Part shown: piece after piece, positions 1 through 10,835 of the stretch
How the letters are laid out: each line of letters begins with the position of its first letter
Position numbering within the stretch: position 1 is the first letter of the stretch
Assembly (NCBI RefSeq): GCF_023973825.1
Contig: NC_090114.1
Coordinates: 620,001 to 684,000, forward strand
Direction: 5' to 3'
Length of the DNA: 64,000 nt
Origin: Plasmodium brasilianum
Lineage: Eukaryota > Apicomplexa > Aconoidasida > Haemosporida > Plasmodiidae
Notes under the pieces: model-generated
What the model saw: only the letters and a program-made list of their open reading frames with translations
The model's database searches: none
What the model was told of the DNA's origin: nothing
Program-made: the position numbers and the translations under genes

Positions 1-680
1 CTGTATCAAACTCCCCATTTTTAGAAGCACTAACAAAAAAAGGGTTCGAAGTTATATATATGGTTGATCCAATTGATGAGTATGCTGTACAACAGTTAAA
101 AGATTTTGATGGTAAGAAATTGAAATGTTGTACAAAGGAAGGATTAGATATAGACGATTCAGAAGAAGCAAAGAAAAATTTTGAAACCTTGAAAGCTGAA
201 TATGAAGGTTTATGCAAAGTTATAAAGGACGTATTACATGAAAAGGTAGAAAAGGTTGTTGTAGGACAAAGAATAACAGATTCCCCATGTGTTTTAGTTA
301 CATCGGAGTTTGGATGGTCTGCTAATATGGAAAGAATTATGAAAGCTCAAGCATTAAGAGATAATTCTATGACTAGTTATATGTTATCCAAAAAAATTAT
401 GGAAATAAATGCTCGCCACCCAATAATTACTGCATTAAAACATAAAGCAGATGCAGATAAGTCAGACAAAACTGTTAAAGATTTGATATGGCTATTATTT
501 GACACCTCTCTTTTAACTTCTGGGTTTGCACTTGAAGAACCAACCACCTTTTCAAAGAGAATACATAGAATGATCAAATTAGGTTTATCCATCGATGAAG
601 AAGATAACAACGATATTGAATTACCACCCCTTGAGGAAACTGTTGAGGGAACGGATTCCAAAATGGAGGAGGTGGATTAG
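1..680 (+). CDS. HSP90: Cytosolic HSP90 chaperone, C-terminal part (5' truncated by window edge)
   Basis: The reading frame is open from base 3 and encodes the last 226 residues of an HSP90. It runs through the end of the middle domain into the C-terminal dimerisation domain. Family landmarks are [20 protein letters not shown] near the start, [20 protein letters not shown], and the extreme C-terminal MEEVD, which in cytosolic HSP90s docks TPR co-chaperones and rules out the ER and organellar paralogues. The ATPase domain lies outside the window. HSP90 is an ATP-driven dimeric chaperone for kinases, receptors and many parasite clients. The neighbouring NKAP gene converges on it. The stop codon TAG ends at 680. 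There is no frameshift or unusual residue in the visible part. Confidence 0.97.
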   Translation, partial: VSNSPFLEALTKKGFEVIYMVDPIDEYAVQQLKDFDGKKLKCCTKEGLDIDDSEEAKKNFETLKAEYEGLCKVIKDVLHEKVEKVVVGQRITDSPCVLVTSEFGWSANMERIMKAQALRDNSMTSYMLSKKIMEINARHPIITALKHKADADKSDKTVKDLIWLLFDTSLLTSGFALEEPTTFSKRIHRMIKLGLSIDEEDNNDIELPPLEETVEGTDSKMEEVD

Positions 681-1023
681 AGGAAATCAAAAAAGAGGGG
701 CAGGATAGAACATACTTTTTTAGCACGTGCGTGTGGAAGATGGAGAGAGAGGGGTTAAACGTGTTTCTATATATATTATATGTATATATATATAGAAACA
801 CGTTTTATGTATTATATTATGTTTTATGTATGCAGCTAATGCGGTACACATACATAATAGTAATAACCATTGCAAGAGTACGCCCTTCTTTGTGTTCATG
901 TGTACATTGTACCACTTTATTATTATATATATATACACACGCATATATATATATATATATATGTGTTGTGTGTATTGTACGTGCAGTTTTTTATACTTAG
1001 TTTATTTAAAATCTGAATAGCTA

Positions 1024-1024
<1 letters not shown>

Positions 1025-1088
<64 letters not shown>
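1025..1088 (+). repeat. 64-base uninterrupted poly(A) run
   Basis: Pure A from 1025 to 1088, followed by a short interrupted A-rich stretch. Homopolymers of this size are likely to vary in length or be mis-sized in assemblies. Confidence 0.95.
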
Positions 1089-1090
<2 letters not shown>

Positions 1091-1207
1091 AAAAAGACAA
1101 GCATGTAAGCAGTTTACATTTAGCAGATGACAGTATTAGTAGGCCCATTATTATTTAAAATGTTACTAGGAAGCCACGAGAAAGTCATTTTCCTTTCCTT
1201 TTTTTTT

Positions 1208-1235
1208 TAAGTTATTTAACTAGTTAAATAACTTA
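1208..1235. repeat. Perfect 28-bp palindrome downstream of HSP90
   Basis: The sequence reads TAAGTTATTTAACT followed by its exact reverse complement, with no loop bases. It lies 528 bp past the HSP90 stop codon. It could form a cruciform in DNA or a hairpin in the HSP90 3' UTR; no function is shown by the sequence. Confidence 0.85.
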
Positions 1236-1462
1236 TGTACCTTTAACATACAATTACACCTTATTTGAATATCTTTTTGTGTACATACGGTGAAAAAGGA
1301 TGTATAATATATACATAAGCGTGCATTTTATATGTGAGTATGTGTATATGCATGTACATTCGTGTGTGTATTTATATGTTAACGTAATATCATGTACTTT
1401 GTTCATATGCGCACATGCCAAAAAAATATACATTATATATATTATATATATTTTAATGTTCA

Positions 1463-1507
<45 letters not shown>

Positions 1508-2130
1508 TTTAGAAAGATTTCATAAAATATGAACTGTTCACGTAAAACGTATTTCATAAACTTTTAAGAAATTGTATAAATATTTTTTTTAAATAATATA
1601 AACAATTATTATAAGAAAATAGAGATGTGTTTCGTGCGTATAACTATTTTTAATAAAAAGGAAGGATGGGATAGAAAAACCCGACATGCACACAAACCCA
1701 TATACCACACCTCTGTATATTATTGCATATTTCCCAATGGTTAAATATTGCTCGAAACGGCAAAGGTTTACCATTACAGGTGTTCTCTTTGGTTATATCA
1801 ACATAACAGTATGCTAGTATGGGAATATATATATAATATATATTATATATATATATTATATATATTATATATATATTAGAGTACCGATTTTTTCTTTATT
1901 TCATTTTTTTTTTTTTTTTACTTTCTTATATGAACGAGAGGTTGCTTTTCCTTGGCGAAATTTCGCCATTTAGCACCTTTGCAAATATGGCATAACCATA
2001 TGTTTCTCTTTATATTATATGTGTATACATTCATATGTATGTACGTGAGTACGTTTATTTGTGCATGTTTCTCAATGCTTTGGATGAAATTCCTGGCATC
2101 CAATTGAGGGGGGACGGCACCACCGCCTTT

Positions 2131-2153
2131 CCCCCCTCCCCTCCCCTCCCCCC
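2131..2153 (-). promoter_or_regulatory. Putative G-quadruplex motif (G-rich on minus strand)
   Basis: The plus strand is C6-T-C4-T-C4-T-C6, so the minus strand carries four runs of at least four G separated by single A loops. This fits the standard quadruplex pattern with the shortest possible loops. Such GC-pure tracts are exceptional in AT-rich intergenic DNA. It lies about 670 bp beyond the 3' end of the minus-strand NKAP gene and would be on that gene's sense strand if its transcript extends this far. Confidence 0.7.
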
Positions 2154-2825
2154 AGTGTTTTGTTCATTCGAACTCCATGAGGTATGAACCTTTTTTATTG
2201 CACTAGTATTTATTCGCTGAAAGAGAATATCATGTTATAGAGGAGAAGCAGAAGAAGAAAAACATATCTCTCTCATCATCCGTTCAGATCCTTTATATGT
2301 AATCATTTAGCATTTTCAAAATTTTTAATTTTATGAAAAATCATCATAAAATGTTTGTAAAAAAAAAAAAAAAAAAAATAAAATAAAATAAAATAAAAAT
2401 ATTACACGTTTTATGCGTGTCATGTGTGTTGCACTTAATATGCTTATTTTTTTTATTTTTCCAAAAATTGTTTAATTCCAAATTGATCTACGTGCAAATA
2501 AGGAATAGTTGTAGGAGCATATAACAGGTAAATGCAAATGTATCTACTACATTAACAAATATTCGTAGAAGCATTTTTTTTCAAAAATTGACTTTGCGTT
2601 ATTTAAGATGAGGCACCGTGTCCATGAGTGGTACTGAAAAAACGTTCATGTAATGGAATAAGCTTCCATGCAATGTATGTATACAAGTGCTGTTACACCC
2701 AACATACTCACATATATATACATACACTCACACGCACGCACTTATGCACACGCTTCTTCATAAGTGAGCGATGAAACTTGGCTAACTATTGAACAAGGGG
2801 TAAAGACTCATCATCTACTCCTCGA

Positions 2826-5800
2826 TCAATCATTTTTGCTCTCATTTATTATAGCCTCATTTTGTTTTCTTAAAATTTCTTTTAAGTCATTTATTAAAGC
2901 ATTTTCCCTGTTTGTTCTTTCTTCATAATTAAACATGGCCAACGCCCTCTGCTCTTCAGCACTATACACTTGATTTTCCTTTCTCATACGAATAGCATTC
3001 ATTCTTTTATGCCTTGATCCACTCATAACATAACCTAGACTTTCAAAATTTTCGATAGCTTCAGCTGACAACCCTACTTCTCCTCTTCTTGGAATTCTTT
3101 TTCCTTTCTGAACAAACTGAGCTATTGCATGTCCTTCCCCTGGCATCATAGCAACACCATAATCAATTTGTTTATTAGCTAACTTGACATTCACATCCAA
3201 CGGTTTCGGACCTACACTTTCATCGTTTGATGTATCTTCCGCGGGATCCCGTGCCTTGCGCAATTCATCCGTTTCATCATCCATATCCGCTTTATCATCC
3301 ACATCCGCTTTATTATCCACATCCGCTTTATTATCCATATCCGCTTTATCATCCGCATCCGCTTTATCATTCACATCAGCTTCATCATCCACATCAGATT
3401 CATCATCCACATCAGATTCATCATCCACATCAGCTTCATCATCCACATCAGCTTCATCATCCACATATGCTTCTTCATCTTCCTCCTCATGCAACTGTCT
3501 ATCCCCCTTATGTGAAATTCTCTCTCGATGCGCTTTTCTATTATATGTGGATGTACTTTCCCCTTTTTTCTTCTCATCTACTGCTAAATCATGTTCGTCT
3601 TTACCAACACTATTCTTTTCCTTCTTCTTATGTTCCTGTCTTACCATGTTACTGCTTTTTCTGACCCGCTTTTCATCTAATGATTTGTATCCTTCGCAAA
3701 GAAAAGATAAGGACGTAGCTGAAGTGGCTGCAGAGAATGAAGTAACTGAAGCTGCTGACGTAGGCGATGCGCTTACCCCATCATCACTACCGCTACTACT
3801 ACTATTACTACTACTAGAACTAGTGCACGATTTTTTTTTTTTTTTTTTTTCATCATAGTTCTTATATTTAGATTTGTGCTTTTTTTTATCTTTCAATTTA
3901 TGCTTCTTTGTGCCCTTCGATTTATGCTTTTTTTTTTTTTTTTTTTTTTTTTCCTTTTCATGATGTTTGCTTCTATGTCTTTTTCTGTTCGTATGATCCA
4001 GTTTTTCTCCTCGTCCCCTTTTCTCCCTTTCCTTTGCGTCTGTCACTGTTATGTCTACCAATGCTTCATTATCCATGTAGCTCTTTTTAATTTTTTTTTC
4101 TTTCACTCCCTCCTCTTCAGTACTTGGAAATTCGGTGCTTTTCCATTTTTTTCTCTTCCTCTTTTGGGAAGCCTGAACTTCCTTTTCATCATACGAGCAA
4201 GATAAGGATAGAGTAGAGGAGTAATAAGATGAGTTGTTTTCCGAAATGTTATTAACATCATCATGTGCTTTTTTTTCTTTTCCTTTTTTTGCAAAATTCT
4301 CATCCTTTCGTTGATAAGTTTGTACATTTCTCTTATTCCCTTTTTCGTCAATTTCTTTATTCTTCTTATTCTCATCCAATTCTTCACTCTCTGATTTCGC
4401 CACAAACATTTCCCACGTTGTTGGAGATAATGATTTTGATTTTCTAAATATTTTGTTTTCATCAAATGGTATACTAAACCTGTATTCATTTTTTTTTTGT
4501 AACCATTGGGTGTAGTTATTCCAATTCTCCTTAGTAGTATGATATCCTAACGGTATTCTAAAATATTTTCTTTCTATCTTTTCATCCTTTTTTTTATTGT
4601 AAATATATTTTCTTTGCTTTTCTTCTCTCTTCATATTATTTACCTTACCATCATCATTATGCATAATTTTCTCCTTTTCACACATATTACTAATGTAATG
4701 GTTTTCTGAGATTTTTTTTTTTTCCCTTTTGTATCTTCCCTCCAAGATGCTATTCTCCAAGCTACTGTCCTCCGTGCCATATCCCCTTTGTTCTTTGTTC
4801 ATTCTTCTTCTAATGCACTTTCCCTCACTGTTGCTGCGTCTACTTATATCCCTCTCCCTACTTTGTATTCTCCCCCTGCTTCGCTTTCTTCCCCCACTGC
4901 TACTGCGTCTATGTATATCCCTCCCCCTACTTCGCATTCTCTCCCTACTCCGCTTTCTTCCCCCACTGCTACTGCGTCTATGTATATCCCTCCCCCTACT
5001 TCGCATTCTCTCCCTGCTTCGAATTCTCCCCCTACTCCGCATTCTCCCCCTACTCCGCATTCTCCCCCTGCTTCGCTTTCTTCCCCCACTGCTACTGCGT
5101 CTATGTATGCCCCTCCCCCTGCTTCTGCTCCATTTATCTATGCTTCTCCCCCCTTTGCGTGAAAATGCTATCTTTTCATTTGTGCGTCTTTTTCGGCACA
5201 ATCCTATGTAACCGCTTGGAGGGGAGCTAAGACGAAACGATTTGCTTCCCCTTTGATTGTACCGCTGCTTCTCATTCCTTCTGTCGCTTTTATTTTTCTT
5301 GTCATAAGGGTAATTACGCTGCTCCTTATAAGCACTCCGTTTTCTTTTATGATGGTAACTATAACTATCCATACTTGAATCAATGCTTCTTTTACGTCTC
5401 TTTTCCGTCCTGCTCCAACTACTTTTTCCTATACTTCTTTCCCTATGACGATTACTAGGATTCTCTTTTTTTATTTCTCTTCTTCTACTATTACTTCCCA
5501 CGTGAGAAGACGGGATTTCCTTTCTCTCAGCACTTATCATTTCACAGTTGTATATTTTATTTTCTCTTTTAAATTTTTCTAATTTTTTTTTCAGTTCTTT
5601 TCGCATATGCTCTGTTTCTTTTTTACTCGTTAAATTGTCAATGGTGCTGCTTTTACTTCCACATCTACTCCTACTTTTATTTCCACTTCTACCCTTTTTG
5701 TCTGTCTCTCCATCATCAGAAAGCTCATTTTTTTTACTACTAATATTAGAAGTACATTTTGGTAATTCTTCATTTTTGCTGGATACCCTTTTTTCGTCAT

Positions 5801-6266
5801 CCGCTGAGTCGTTATATTCATTACTCACATCACTGTTATTCTTACATTTTAATCTTTTTAATTTTTCTTTAAGTTGTCTATATTTTGTTTCATTCGCTTT
5901 TGTTTCACATCCAGGTGGAGCATGATATCTGACTAAAGGAGCTTTTTTTTTTTCTTCTTTTTCTTCTTCTTTTAATTTATCTTCTTCTTCATTTACTTCT
6001 TTTATTTTTTCCCCTTTTTGGGAATTGATACTACTATTCCTTACACTTGTATACTTATTACAACTTTTCAATTTCTTTAATTTTTCCTTAAGTTCCATAT
6101 GTCTTTTTTCAAATATTTTTTTATTCATTTCGTTAATCGGTTTCTTAAAGCTAACATCTGTTAGAACATCAATATCCCTTCTTTCCTCTTCATCTTGTTT
6201 TGACCTTTCACGATCCTGGGAAGAACTTGACGCCTTCTCGTCTTCATCTTTTTCACTGCTTCTCAT
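2826..6266 (-). CDS. NKAP-domain protein, RS-rich, probable spliceosome-associated factor
   Basis: Single exon of 1146 residues. The last ~110 residues match the NKAP C-terminal domain: YGVAMMPGEGHAIAQFV, GKRIPRRGEVGL, GYVMSGSRHKRMNAIRMRKE and YSAEEQRALAMFNYEER. In other eukaryotes NKAP is a nuclear protein tied to RNA splicing and transcriptional repression. Upstream the protein is low-complexity: Lys/Glu-rich N terminus, an Arg/Ser block near residues 370-500 with six-residue units such as SRGRMR, poly-Lys runs, poly-Ser and an acidic DDEADV repeat (3266-3470). The RS-rich composition supports a splicing-associated role. The ATG at 6266 follows an in-frame TGA nine bases upstream, so the start is well fixed. 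Domain identity is clear; cellular role is inferred. Confidence 0.85.
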   Translation of the reverse strand: MRSSEKDEDEKASSSSQDRERSKQDEEERRDIDVLTDVSFKKPINEMNKKIFEKRHMELKEKLKKLKSCNKYTSVRNSSINSQKGEKIKEVNEEEDKLKEEEKEEKKKAPLVRYHAPPGCETKANETKYRQLKEKLKRLKCKNNSDVSNEYNDSADDEKRVSSKNEELPKCTSNISSKKNELSDDGETDKKGRSGNKSRSRCGSKSSTIDNLTSKKETEHMRKELKKKLEKFKRENKIYNCEMISAERKEIPSSHVGSNSRRREIKKENPSNRHRERSIGKSSWSRTEKRRKRSIDSSMDSYSYHHKRKRSAYKEQRNYPYDKKNKSDRRNEKQRYNQRGSKSFRLSSPPSGYIGLCRKRRTNEKIAFSRKGGRSIDKWSRSRGRGIHRRSSSGGRKRSRGRMRSRGRMRSRGRIRSRERMRSRGRDIHRRSSSGGRKRSRERMRSRGRDIHRRSSSGGRKRSRGRIQSRERDISRRSNSEGKCIRRRMNKEQRGYGTEDSSLENSILEGRYKREKKKISENHYISNMCEKEKIMHNDDGKVNNMKREEKQRKYIYNKKKDEKIERKYFRIPLGYHTTKENWNNYTQWLQKKNEYRFSIPFDENKIFRKSKSLSPTTWEMFVAKSESEELDENKKNKEIDEKGNKRNVQTYQRKDENFAKKGKEKKAHDDVNNISENNSSYYSSTLSLSCSYDEKEVQASQKRKRKKWKSTEFPSTEEEGVKEKKIKKSYMDNEALVDITVTDAKEREKRGRGEKLDHTNRKRHRSKHHEKEKKKKKKKKHKSKGTKKHKLKDKKKHKSKYKNYDEKKKKKKSCTSSSSSNSSSSGSDDGVSASPTSAASVTSFSAATSATSLSFLCEGYKSLDEKRVRKSSNMVRQEHKKKEKNSVGKDEHDLAVDEKKKGESTSTYNRKAHRERISHKGDRQLHEEEDEEAYVDDEADVDDEADVDDESDVDDESDVDDEADVNDKADADDKADMDNKADVDNKADVDDKADMDDETDELRKARDPAEDTSNDESVGPKPLDVNVKLANKQIDYGVAMMPGEGHAIAQFVQKGKRIPRRGEVGLSAEAIENFESLGYVMSGSRHKRMNAIRMRKENQVYSAEEQRALAMFNYEERTNRENALINDLKEILRKQNEAIINESKND
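3266..3470 (-). repeat. In-frame 18-bp tandem repeat (DDEADV-type) inside NKAP gene
   Basis: About ten copies of a six-residue acidic unit (variants DDEADV, DDESDV, DDKADM, DNKADV). The period is a multiple of three, so copy-number change keeps the frame. It forms a long acidic tract before the conserved NKAP domain. Confidence 0.85.
4840..5160 (-). repeat. In-frame RS/RG-rich repeat inside NKAP gene
   Basis: Encodes alternating units of the form RSRGRM and a longer unit RGRDIHRRSSSGGRKRSR present about three times. The plus strand shows the matching CTCCCCCTACTCCGC-type repeats. Splicing factors commonly carry such Arg/Ser tracts. Confidence 0.8.
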
Positions 6267-6280
6267 CGCATATCAGCGCT

Positions 6281-6540
6281 ACTACTACTGCTACTACCTT
6301 TGCTCCTACTACTGCTACTACCTTTGCTCCTACTACTGCTACTACCTTTGCTCTTACTAATACTACTACCTTTGCTCCTACTACTGCTACTACCTTTGCT
6401 CTTACTAATGCTACTACCTTTGCTCCTACTACTGTTACTACTACTGCTACAACTACTATTGCTACTTCTACTATTGCTACTTCTACTATTGCTACTTCTA
6501 CTATTGCTACTACTACTACTATTACTGTTGTTACTATTAT
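6281..6540. repeat. Degenerate trinucleotide array upstream of NKAP start codon
   Basis: CTACTACTGCTACTACCTTTGCTC-type units grade into ACTATTGCTACTTCT units over ~260 bp, ending at a poly(T) run (6546-6562). It begins only ~15 bp upstream of the NKAP ATG, so it probably lies in that gene's 5' UTR or promoter. A stop codon separates it from the NKAP frame. Confidence 0.8.
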
Positions 6541-6939
6541 TTCATTTTTTTTTTTTTTTTTTATTTATCACTCAAAAATAAATTGCTCTTACAAAAAAAA
6601 AATTGCATTTAAATTTATGTCTTGTACTACTTATTTGTACGTTTTTATTTTTTTCAACCTTCCCAAAAGGAATTTCTCATATGAATAATTATACATATAT
6701 ATATATGTACATACTTAAATACTTACATAGATATGTATTAATATATATGCAGGTGGTATATATATATATATATATATATGTATACTGGTTTTTTTATTAT
6801 TTTACTTGTACATATATTTACACGAATTTAGCCTTTTTTTATAGCCAACTTTGTCGTATTTTCATAACATATAATCGCCTGACGCATTCAGAAATATACG
6901 TTTCTGGGCATGTAAGAGATTTTGTTCACATATAAGTAT

Positions 6940-7050
6940 ATATAAACAAATAAACAAATAAACATATAAACATATAAACAAATAAATAAATAAATAAATA
7001 AATAAACAAATACACAAATAAATAAATAAATAAATAAAAAAATAAATAAA
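6940..7050. repeat. AAAT/AAAC tetranucleotide array
   Basis: Runs of aaataaacaaat units with small variants over ~110 bp; simple repeat, no coding content. Confidence 0.8.
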
Positions 7051-7746
7051 CACGTATATACATATATACTGTACATGTTTATACGAACGGCAACAATTAA
7101 AAGAGAATTGTATTTTTTCTGTTACGAATATTTATACATTTATATCAATATATTAAGCCATGTATATATATGCATTAACAAAGATGACTCATTTTTTATG
7201 TAACGCCTTAGCTTTTATTCATTCAACTTGTTTGTACATTTTGTCCTTAGTTTCCACGAATTGATATAGTATCATACATCCCCCATCATTTAAATTTTTT
7301 TTTTTTTTTTTAATTGTATTCCGTTTAGCTGTCAACGTAAGGTAAAGACTTGACACGTGCATACATACCCTTATATTTAAGTACATTCCAATTGTATACA
7401 TGTACATGCGTTCCCATTTTCTTTCCTCACTATATTTTAGCCAGTTGTATATTGTAGCCTTTTTTCTGTGTTAATTGTTATTTTACATCATCGACGGCAA
7501 AAGTTGAGTGCTAGTGATAATGTTATTATAGCATGACAAGTTTTTAGAAACACATAAAAATGGCTTAAAATCGAGTTGGAACGATCTGAGTTCTTTTAAT
7601 TTATGAAAACAGTATTAATGGTATAATTTAGGAATACAAATATTATGTGCCTATTGAATATAGAAAGATTATGAAGCAGTAAATTTTTTGTTTTCGAAAT
7701 GAAACATTTGGCTTTTTGTCATTATGTATTATTTCTTTTCTTAATG

Positions 7747-7782
<36 letters not shown>

Positions 7783-7953
7783 GAAGCAAATACAGAGGAA
7801 AATGCAAAAGCAAATGAAAATAAGAGCAATGTAGAGTAGCGTCCTAAAGGAAGTGTTAAAATTGGACAAAGAGAAAAAAGCATCATTTTTTATGCTTATG
7901 AAACGTATGCTATATTCATATAATTTGTATATGTATATGTATTTTAAGTACAT

Positions 7954-7986
<33 letters not shown>

Positions 7987-8296
7987 GTATGGGTGCATAT
8001 TTGCAGTTAGCATTTACAGCATTGTAAGCGTCTAATGATGATCCGTCCAAGCGTATCACTACTTTTTGTGTACAGAGAGGGACAAAAGAAAAATCAAAAT
8101 ATAACATGACAAAAATGGGGGAAAATAATGGAATTGAGTATATGCATTTGGGGACAATAATTTAAAAAGAGAAAAAAAAAAGAAAGTCAAGTAGTTTTCT
8201 CTGTTTGGCTGTTTTGTTATTTCGTAGTTTCGTTATTAATGCTGTTGCTGCTGTTGTTGCCACCGCTACCGCTGCTACGGGTATGGTGGGGATTGA

Positions 8297-9317
8297 TCAA
8301 CTATTGTGCTGCAGGGGTGGGGCTTTATGAACATATTTCTTTTCATCTATAGGTATATCGAAAGGAATGGGGGTAATAATATTTTCAAAAACTATGTAAG
8401 GCTTTTCGACATAACAGTCCATGTATATAACTTCATCGGTATATTTTATGACAGGTATAATTTTTTTTCTTATAGGAACAATTTTAAAATTATTTTTGAA
8501 TTTTAATATAGGGACTTCGACTGGAATAACTACTGGTTTAGGGACTAGGTAAGTATAGTCTACATCCATATTTTGCTTTAAAGAACTAACTATTTCAATA
8601 TTTTTTTCCAGTTTTGGTATAAATACTGTTTCTATTGTTGGCACCACATTTTCCTTTTGAGCAAATAATTTTAACTCAGTATTATTATTTTTTTTAAAAT
8701 TTTTTTCCAATTTTTTATTTTTATGACTAAACAAATTTTGGCTAATTAATTTGTTCAATGTTGTATTTTCATTTTTTAACCGTACTTCATCATCTTTTTT
8801 TTGTCCTAATTCTTTGAGGTTTTCATATAATTTTATAAGGTGCTCTTCTCCTTTTTTAACATAAGTATTAATTTCTTCAACGAACTTAACAGGTTTATAA
8901 AATACATTTATTTTTTTTGTATTCGCACAATAAATAGTGCGTTTTGTAATTGGTTTTATGATGCTCACATGTATATCGTTTTCTTGATTAATAAAATCGC
9001 CATCTTCGTTTAACTGTTCAGTGTTATTGTTCTGATGAGCAATTATAAGACAAAAAAAAAAAAAAAAAAAAAAGTTAATACGATACAGATAACGTGGCAA
9101 GTTAGAGAAAATATATTTTTGCCATCGCATTTAATCTTTACAATTTGCGATTTTTTATATTATATTTTTTACTTTTTATTTTTTTTATTATTTATTTTTT
9201 ACTTTTTATTTTTTTTATTTTTTATTTTTTACTTTTTATTTTTTTTATTTTTTTTTTTTATCATCTTTTAATTGTTACCCTATTGTACTCATCGCTGTCT
9301 TGCGGTAGCAACTCCAT
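8297..9317 (-). CDS. Alveolin-like inner membrane complex protein (two exons)
   Basis: Spliced model: exon 1 is 9279-9317 (13 codons, MELLPQDSDEYNR) and exon 2 is 8297-9031. The GT donor and CAG acceptor keep phase 0, giving 257 residues. Without this intron the frame would run through a poly-Phe tract that is really intronic poly(T). Residues ~150-250 are rich in Val/Pro/Lys/Glu strings such as VPKPVVIPVEVPIL, IRKKIIPVIKYTDEVIYMDC and EKPYIVFENIITPIPFDIPI, the composition of alveolin repeats in IMC1 proteins of the subpellicular network. Position between HSP90 and HSP110 suggests orthology to the P. falciparum alveolin I recall as IMC1i (memory-based, unconfirmed). It is short for an alveolin. 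Confidence 0.62.
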
Positions 9318-9370
9318 TATTAAAAGACTGGCTTCGTTATATTAACATAGGGGGGCTTATTCCCACGTGA

Positions 9371-9449
9371 TTGTATATATGTATGTATGTGTATATGTAT
9401 GTACGTATGTGTACATGTATGTATGTATGTATGTGTATATGTTTGTATG

Positions 9450-9481
<32 letters not shown>

Positions 9482-9535
9482 TGTGTATATGTTTGTATGT
9501 ATATGTATGTATGTATGCACGTAGGTATGTATGTA
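9371..9535. repeat. (TATG)n microsatellite
   Basis: About 165 bp of tatg/tatg-tgta units, upstream of the alveolin-like gene. Confidence 0.85.
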
Positions 9536-10019
9536 CGTTTGTAATATGTATATATAACTAATTTAATAAACACTTTATACTTTCCTACAAAAATGTAAAT
9601 AATTAAAAATGTGTTCATTTACGTGAAAGCCTTGTCTATCATAAAAAGAAAATGCCCACTTGGAGTGATTAATACATTTAATATATACTTGTATGGATAT
9701 GTGTATTGGTAAAATCGTGTACATATATTGTATGTCTATACAAATTGGAGGCGTATCTTCTATACAAACAAAGCTTATGAAGCATATTTTTTAAAATAAA
9801 CCATAAAATTTTATGTAACGGAAAAAAAAAAAAAAAAGAAGAATACTATTTGTTATATTTCTTTTATTTAAAGACAAAAGGGAGAATTGGTATTAGCTTA
9901 ATACGGAACTGTAAACACAATTATTTAAAATATAATTTTAAAAAAAAAGTCTTAAGTCCACACATTTTTACCTTATCGTATAGCAACTTATGCGAACAAG
10001 GAGTGTGCATTGCATTATT

Positions 10020-10055
<36 letters not shown>

Positions 10056-10469
10056 GTTGTTGTTATTATTACTACTTATATTATTCATATTATTCATATA
10101 ATTTTTTTTTTTTTTTTTTTTTTTTTCTAGCCATTTTGGCTATTTTTGTCATCACATTATAGCTTTTTTAATTTCATGAGCATTTATACAAATATAAGAA
10201 GTTTGAAAAAAAAAAAAATATAAAAATGTGTATCAGTTCAGAAAAACGCACGAACCCGAAATAACAAATGTGTAATAAATAAATATAGAAAATGTACAAA
10301 AAAAAATTCAATGAAAAAGATGTCCACCTAACTTTTATATCACCGGTTGTACGAAATAATACATTGTTTCGCTGTTTCTGTTATGTTTCTTGATGGGTCA
10401 TTTTCTGCTAAAATGTATTTACTCAGGGGGCACATATATGTGCAGAAATATATGAACATATATATATAT

Positions 10470-10775
10470 ACAAACATGTATACTCACATGTATACACACA
10501 TATATACACACATGTATACACACATGTATACACACATGTATACACACATATATACACACATGTATACACACATATATACACACATGTATACACACATGTA
10601 TACACACATGTATACACACATATATACACATATATATACACACATATATACACACATATATACACACATATATACACACATATATACACACATATATACA
10701 CACATATATACACACATACATACACACATATATACACACATATATACACACATATATACACACATACATACATAT
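10470..10775. repeat. 12-bp minisatellite tatacacacatg / tatacacacata
   Basis: About 25 units of a 12-bp repeat with two main variants (tatacacacatg early, tatacacacata later), partly segregated into blocks. This suggests local expansion. It is open in several frames on both strands but has no coding signature. It lies just past the 3' end of the minus-strand gene at 10836. Confidence 0.9.
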
Positions 10776-10835
10776 ATGCATGGCCCATTTAACGTTGTTC
10801 CGCTTCACATTTGCATGTTCCTCCCATATCTATGT

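Larger units (their letters stand above)
681..2825. other. Intergenic gap HSP90-NKAP, no gene seen
   Basis: Convergent intergenic region of 2.1 kb. It holds a 64-base poly(A) run (1025-1088), a perfect 28-bp palindrome (1208-1235), (TA)n tracts near 1466-1506 and 1826-1878, and a C-rich tract (2131-2153) described separately. Only short reading frames made of microsatellite codons occur. Both flanking transcripts should end here. Confidence 0.8.
6267..8296. other. Intergenic gap NKAP-alveolin, no gene seen
   Basis: Holds the trinucleotide array at 6281-6540, a TA tract near 6757-6780, a tetranucleotide array of aaat/aaac units at 6940-7050, a poly(A) run near 7751-7779 and assorted microsatellites. 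Frames that stay open on the plus strand here are Leu/Thr-only translations of the triplet repeat and are not genes. Confidence 0.75.
9318..10835. other. Intergenic gap with large microsatellites, no gene seen
   Basis: Contains a (TATG)n array (9371-9535), ATT triplets with a poly(T) run near 10020-10130, and a 12-bp minisatellite (10470-10775). The long open frames across these arrays in several frames are repeat translations such as THMY or CVYI strings. Confidence 0.75.

Noticed and set aside
3184..3858. Plus-strand Ser-rich frame opposite the NKAP gene, and similar Leu/Pro frames at 4729-5211
   Set aside because: They are antisense shadows of low-complexity NKAP coding sequence; the minus strand carries the recognisable domain.
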